DNA of 64,000 bases from Candidatus Thorarchaeota archaeon (lineage in GTDB: Archaea; Asgardarchaeota; Thorarchaeia; Thorarchaeales; Thorarchaeaceae): assembly GCA_016839245.1 (NCBI GenBank), contig JAEOUN010000110.1:1-64000 (forward strand). Reading direction: 5' to 3'. Position 1 is the stretch's first letter; each line of letters opens with the position of its first letter. The translations under genes were made by a program, and so were the position numbers. This document shows positions 62,614-64,000 of this stretch, in pieces. The notes under the pieces were generated by a model. It made no database searches, had not been told where the DNA came from, and saw only the letters and a list, made by a program, of their open reading frames with translations.

Positions 62614-64000
62614 ATGACGATGTCCAAGTTTGATGTAGTTATAATTGGTGGAGGAAGTACTGGAACGGCCGTTGCAAGAGATTGTGCAATGCGTGGATTT
62701 AGTACACTCCTCTTGGAACGCGATGATTTGGCTTCTGCTACGGTTGGTACATGTGCTGGCATGATATCCTCCGGTCTAAAATATCGCGAAGAACCTGATA
62801 TAATGGCAATGTGTTCAAAGGAAGTTGTCTTCTTTAATCGAATTGCTAAGCACATCATCATGAAGAATCCAATAGTTGCGCCTTTATTAGACTTAAGTGA
62901 TGCCGCAAGTGATAGCTCGTACATGGATTCCTATTCTGAACATGTTGAGGAACGAGATGTTCCTGAGATGATGTTCTTAACTCCTGAAGCCACTCTTGAA
63001 ATCGAACCTATGATTCATCCTGATATCATTGCGAGTGTCTATTATGAGGAGTACTTCATCGATCCCTTCCGATTATGTTATCTTCAAGTATTAGATGCGA
63101 TAAGGCATGGTGCATCTGTTCGAACATATTGTGAAGTGATCAGTATTGAGAAGGATTCTAATGGTAAGATAATGAGTGTAGTATATTACAATAGAATAAC
63201 TGGCATCACTGAAAAGGTTGAAACAACAATTGTGATAAATGCCGCAGGTCCATGGGCTCAAAAAATTGCAAAAGCAGCTAACGACAAATTGGAGTTGCGT
63301 TTGAATAAAGGTGCACATGTGATTTTTGATCGACGTATTGTGAATATCGGAATTACTGTTAAAGCGATTGATGGAAGATGGGTCTATCTCTTCCCGCATG
63401 AGAACACAACACTTCTGGGAACAACTGCTCTTGACACATGGGAAGATCCTGATACTCTAGTAGCATCTTATGATGAAATTGAATATCTCTTAGGGAGTAT
63501 GGAAACAGTTATTCCGTCTATTCGTGAGGCTCGAATTATTCGTACAATGAGTGGGGTCCGACCCTTAGTTCCTGAATGGAAACGACCCGAAGGAAAGGTC
63601 ACCCGTGGTTACCAAATTGTTGATCATGGCGGTATCAACGGGGCAGAAGGTCTCATCAGTTTCACGGGTGGGAAGCTTGTAATGTGCAGGCATATGGCTG
63701 AGGCAGTAACTGATCTTGTCTGTAAAAAATTAGGCCGAGATGTTCCCTGTTCTACTCATGAACAACCTCTACCTGGAAATGATGGTGAAGTAGACATCAT
63801 TGCTCTTTCTAAAGAGTATGACCTCTCTCTTCATGCTCTGGAACGCATGCGAGCTCGTCGTGGAACTGAGATGGTGAAGGTTCTAGAACTCACCAAAGAA
63901 CATCCAGAGTGGAAGACAACTATTTGCACTTGTGAGCCAGTTATTGAAGCTGAATTGAGATATACTATCCGCGAAGAATTTCCTCAGACTCTTAATGACT
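62614..64000 (+). CDS. glpA: Anaerobic glycerol-3-phosphate dehydrogenase, GlpA-like, partial at window edge
   Basis: FAD enzyme that oxidises glycerol 3-phosphate to dihydroxyacetone phosphate. The frame is open from ATG 62614 (GAGG precedes it) to the last base, giving 462 codons. It has the FAD loop IIGGGSTGTAVARDCAMRG, then VINAAGPWAQKIAKAAN, FPHENTTLLGTTALDTWEDP and a TGGKLVMCRHMAEAVTD segment. A cysteine pair (CTCEPVIEAELRYTI) near residue 440 is the start of a BFD-like [2Fe-2S] or zinc domain as in GlpA. The C-terminus lies beyond the window. Confidence 0.9.
   Translation, partial: MTMSKFDVVIIGGGSTGTAVARDCAMRGFSTLLLERDDLASATVGTCAGMISSGLKYREEPDIMAMCSKEVVFFNRIAKHIIMKNPIVAPLLDLSDAASDSSYMDSYSEHVEERDVPEMMFLTPEATLEIEPMIHPDIIASVYYEEYFIDPFRLCYLQVLDAIRHGASVRTYCEVISIEKDSNGKIMSVVYYNRITGITEKVETTIVINAAGPWAQKIAKAANDKLELRLNKGAHVIFDRRIVNIGITVKAIDGRWVYLFPHENTTLLGTTALDTWEDPDTLVASYDEIEYLLGSMETVIPSIREARIIRTMSGVRPLVPEWKRPEGKVTRGYQIVDHGGINGAEGLISFTGGKLVMCRHMAEAVTDLVCKKLGRDVPCSTHEQPLPGNDGEVDIIALSKEYDLSLHALERMRARRGTEMVKVLELTKEHPEWKTTICTCEPVIEAELRYTIREEFPQTLND

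Noticed and set aside
1..64000. tRNA, rRNA, CRISPR array, insertion sequence or riboswitch
   Set aside because: Read the intergenic regions for T-loop sequence, direct repeats and transposase motifs and saw none; short or intron-split tRNAs could still be missed by eye.

Overview
This window is a piece of an archaeal chromosome. Archaeal markers include the proteasome alpha subunit, a GEK1-type D-aminoacyl-tRNA deacylase, an NDP-forming acyl-CoA synthetase, a thiolase paired with a DUF35 protein, a RimK/MptN-type glutamate ligase, TATA-box promoters close to start codons, and many winged-helix and coiled-coil proteins. The moderate-to-low GC, the GTPase-like fold, very long coiled-coil proteins, a polyproline protein and a fatty-acid oxidation gene set together suggest an Asgard archaeon, perhaps near Thorarchaeota. 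That placement is inference. I saw no rRNA, tRNA, CRISPR array or insertion sequence.

Layout. 0.2-4.9 kb holds unlinked small genes: an orphan DNA methyltransferase, a thioredoxin-like protein, a winged-helix regulator, a nuclease-like protein and a GNAT acetyltransferase. 5.0-9.2 kb (minus strand) is a sulfur-transfer block: an IscU scaffold fused to a thioredoxin-reductase-like domain and interrupted by a 31-nt hairpin insert, a cysteine desulfurase lacking the PLP lysine, TusA and LarE. 9.2-17.0 kb (minus) is a run of closely spaced genes: beta-propeller/zinc-ribbon/winged-helix protein, Cache-TPR-VWA receptor, Cache-HAMP receptor, arginine decarboxylase. A histone-deacetylase-family enzyme diverges from it. 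18.3-27.9 kb has a PAS histidine kinase, radical SAM activase, proteasome alpha, RimK-like ligase, a carbonic-anhydrase-like protein, an Mrr-like nuclease and a membrane protein. 28.1-36.1 kb is a same-strand cluster of three coiled-coil proteins, one of 1300 residues with a winged helix at one end and a TrmB/PLD-like domain at the other. It also holds D-aminoacyl-tRNA deacylase and a cysteine-cluster protein.

36.1-46.7 kb has RimI, a MIP18-family protein, a degenerate GTPase-like protein with a frame break, an acidic polyproline protein, an E1-like enzyme, DUF362, an aminotransferase, a YkgJ-type protein, two tandem cysteine-rich paralogues and two convergent ribbon-helix-helix paralogues. 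46.8-64 kb is metabolic: ADP-forming acyl-CoA synthetase with a DRTGG partner; a nitroreductase/SCP2/3-hydroxyacyl-CoA dehydrogenase operon; two crotonases; thiolase plus DUF35; a substrate-binding protein with apparently permuted halves; a beta-lactamase-fold hydrolase; and glycerol kinase with a GlpA-like dehydrogenase running off the right edge.

The metabolic genes read as a heterotroph that oxidises acyl chains and glycerol and can make ATP from acyl-CoA. The most unusual items are the hairpin-interrupted iscU, the coiled-coil cluster, the Cache/VWA operon and the tandem cysteine-rich paralogues.
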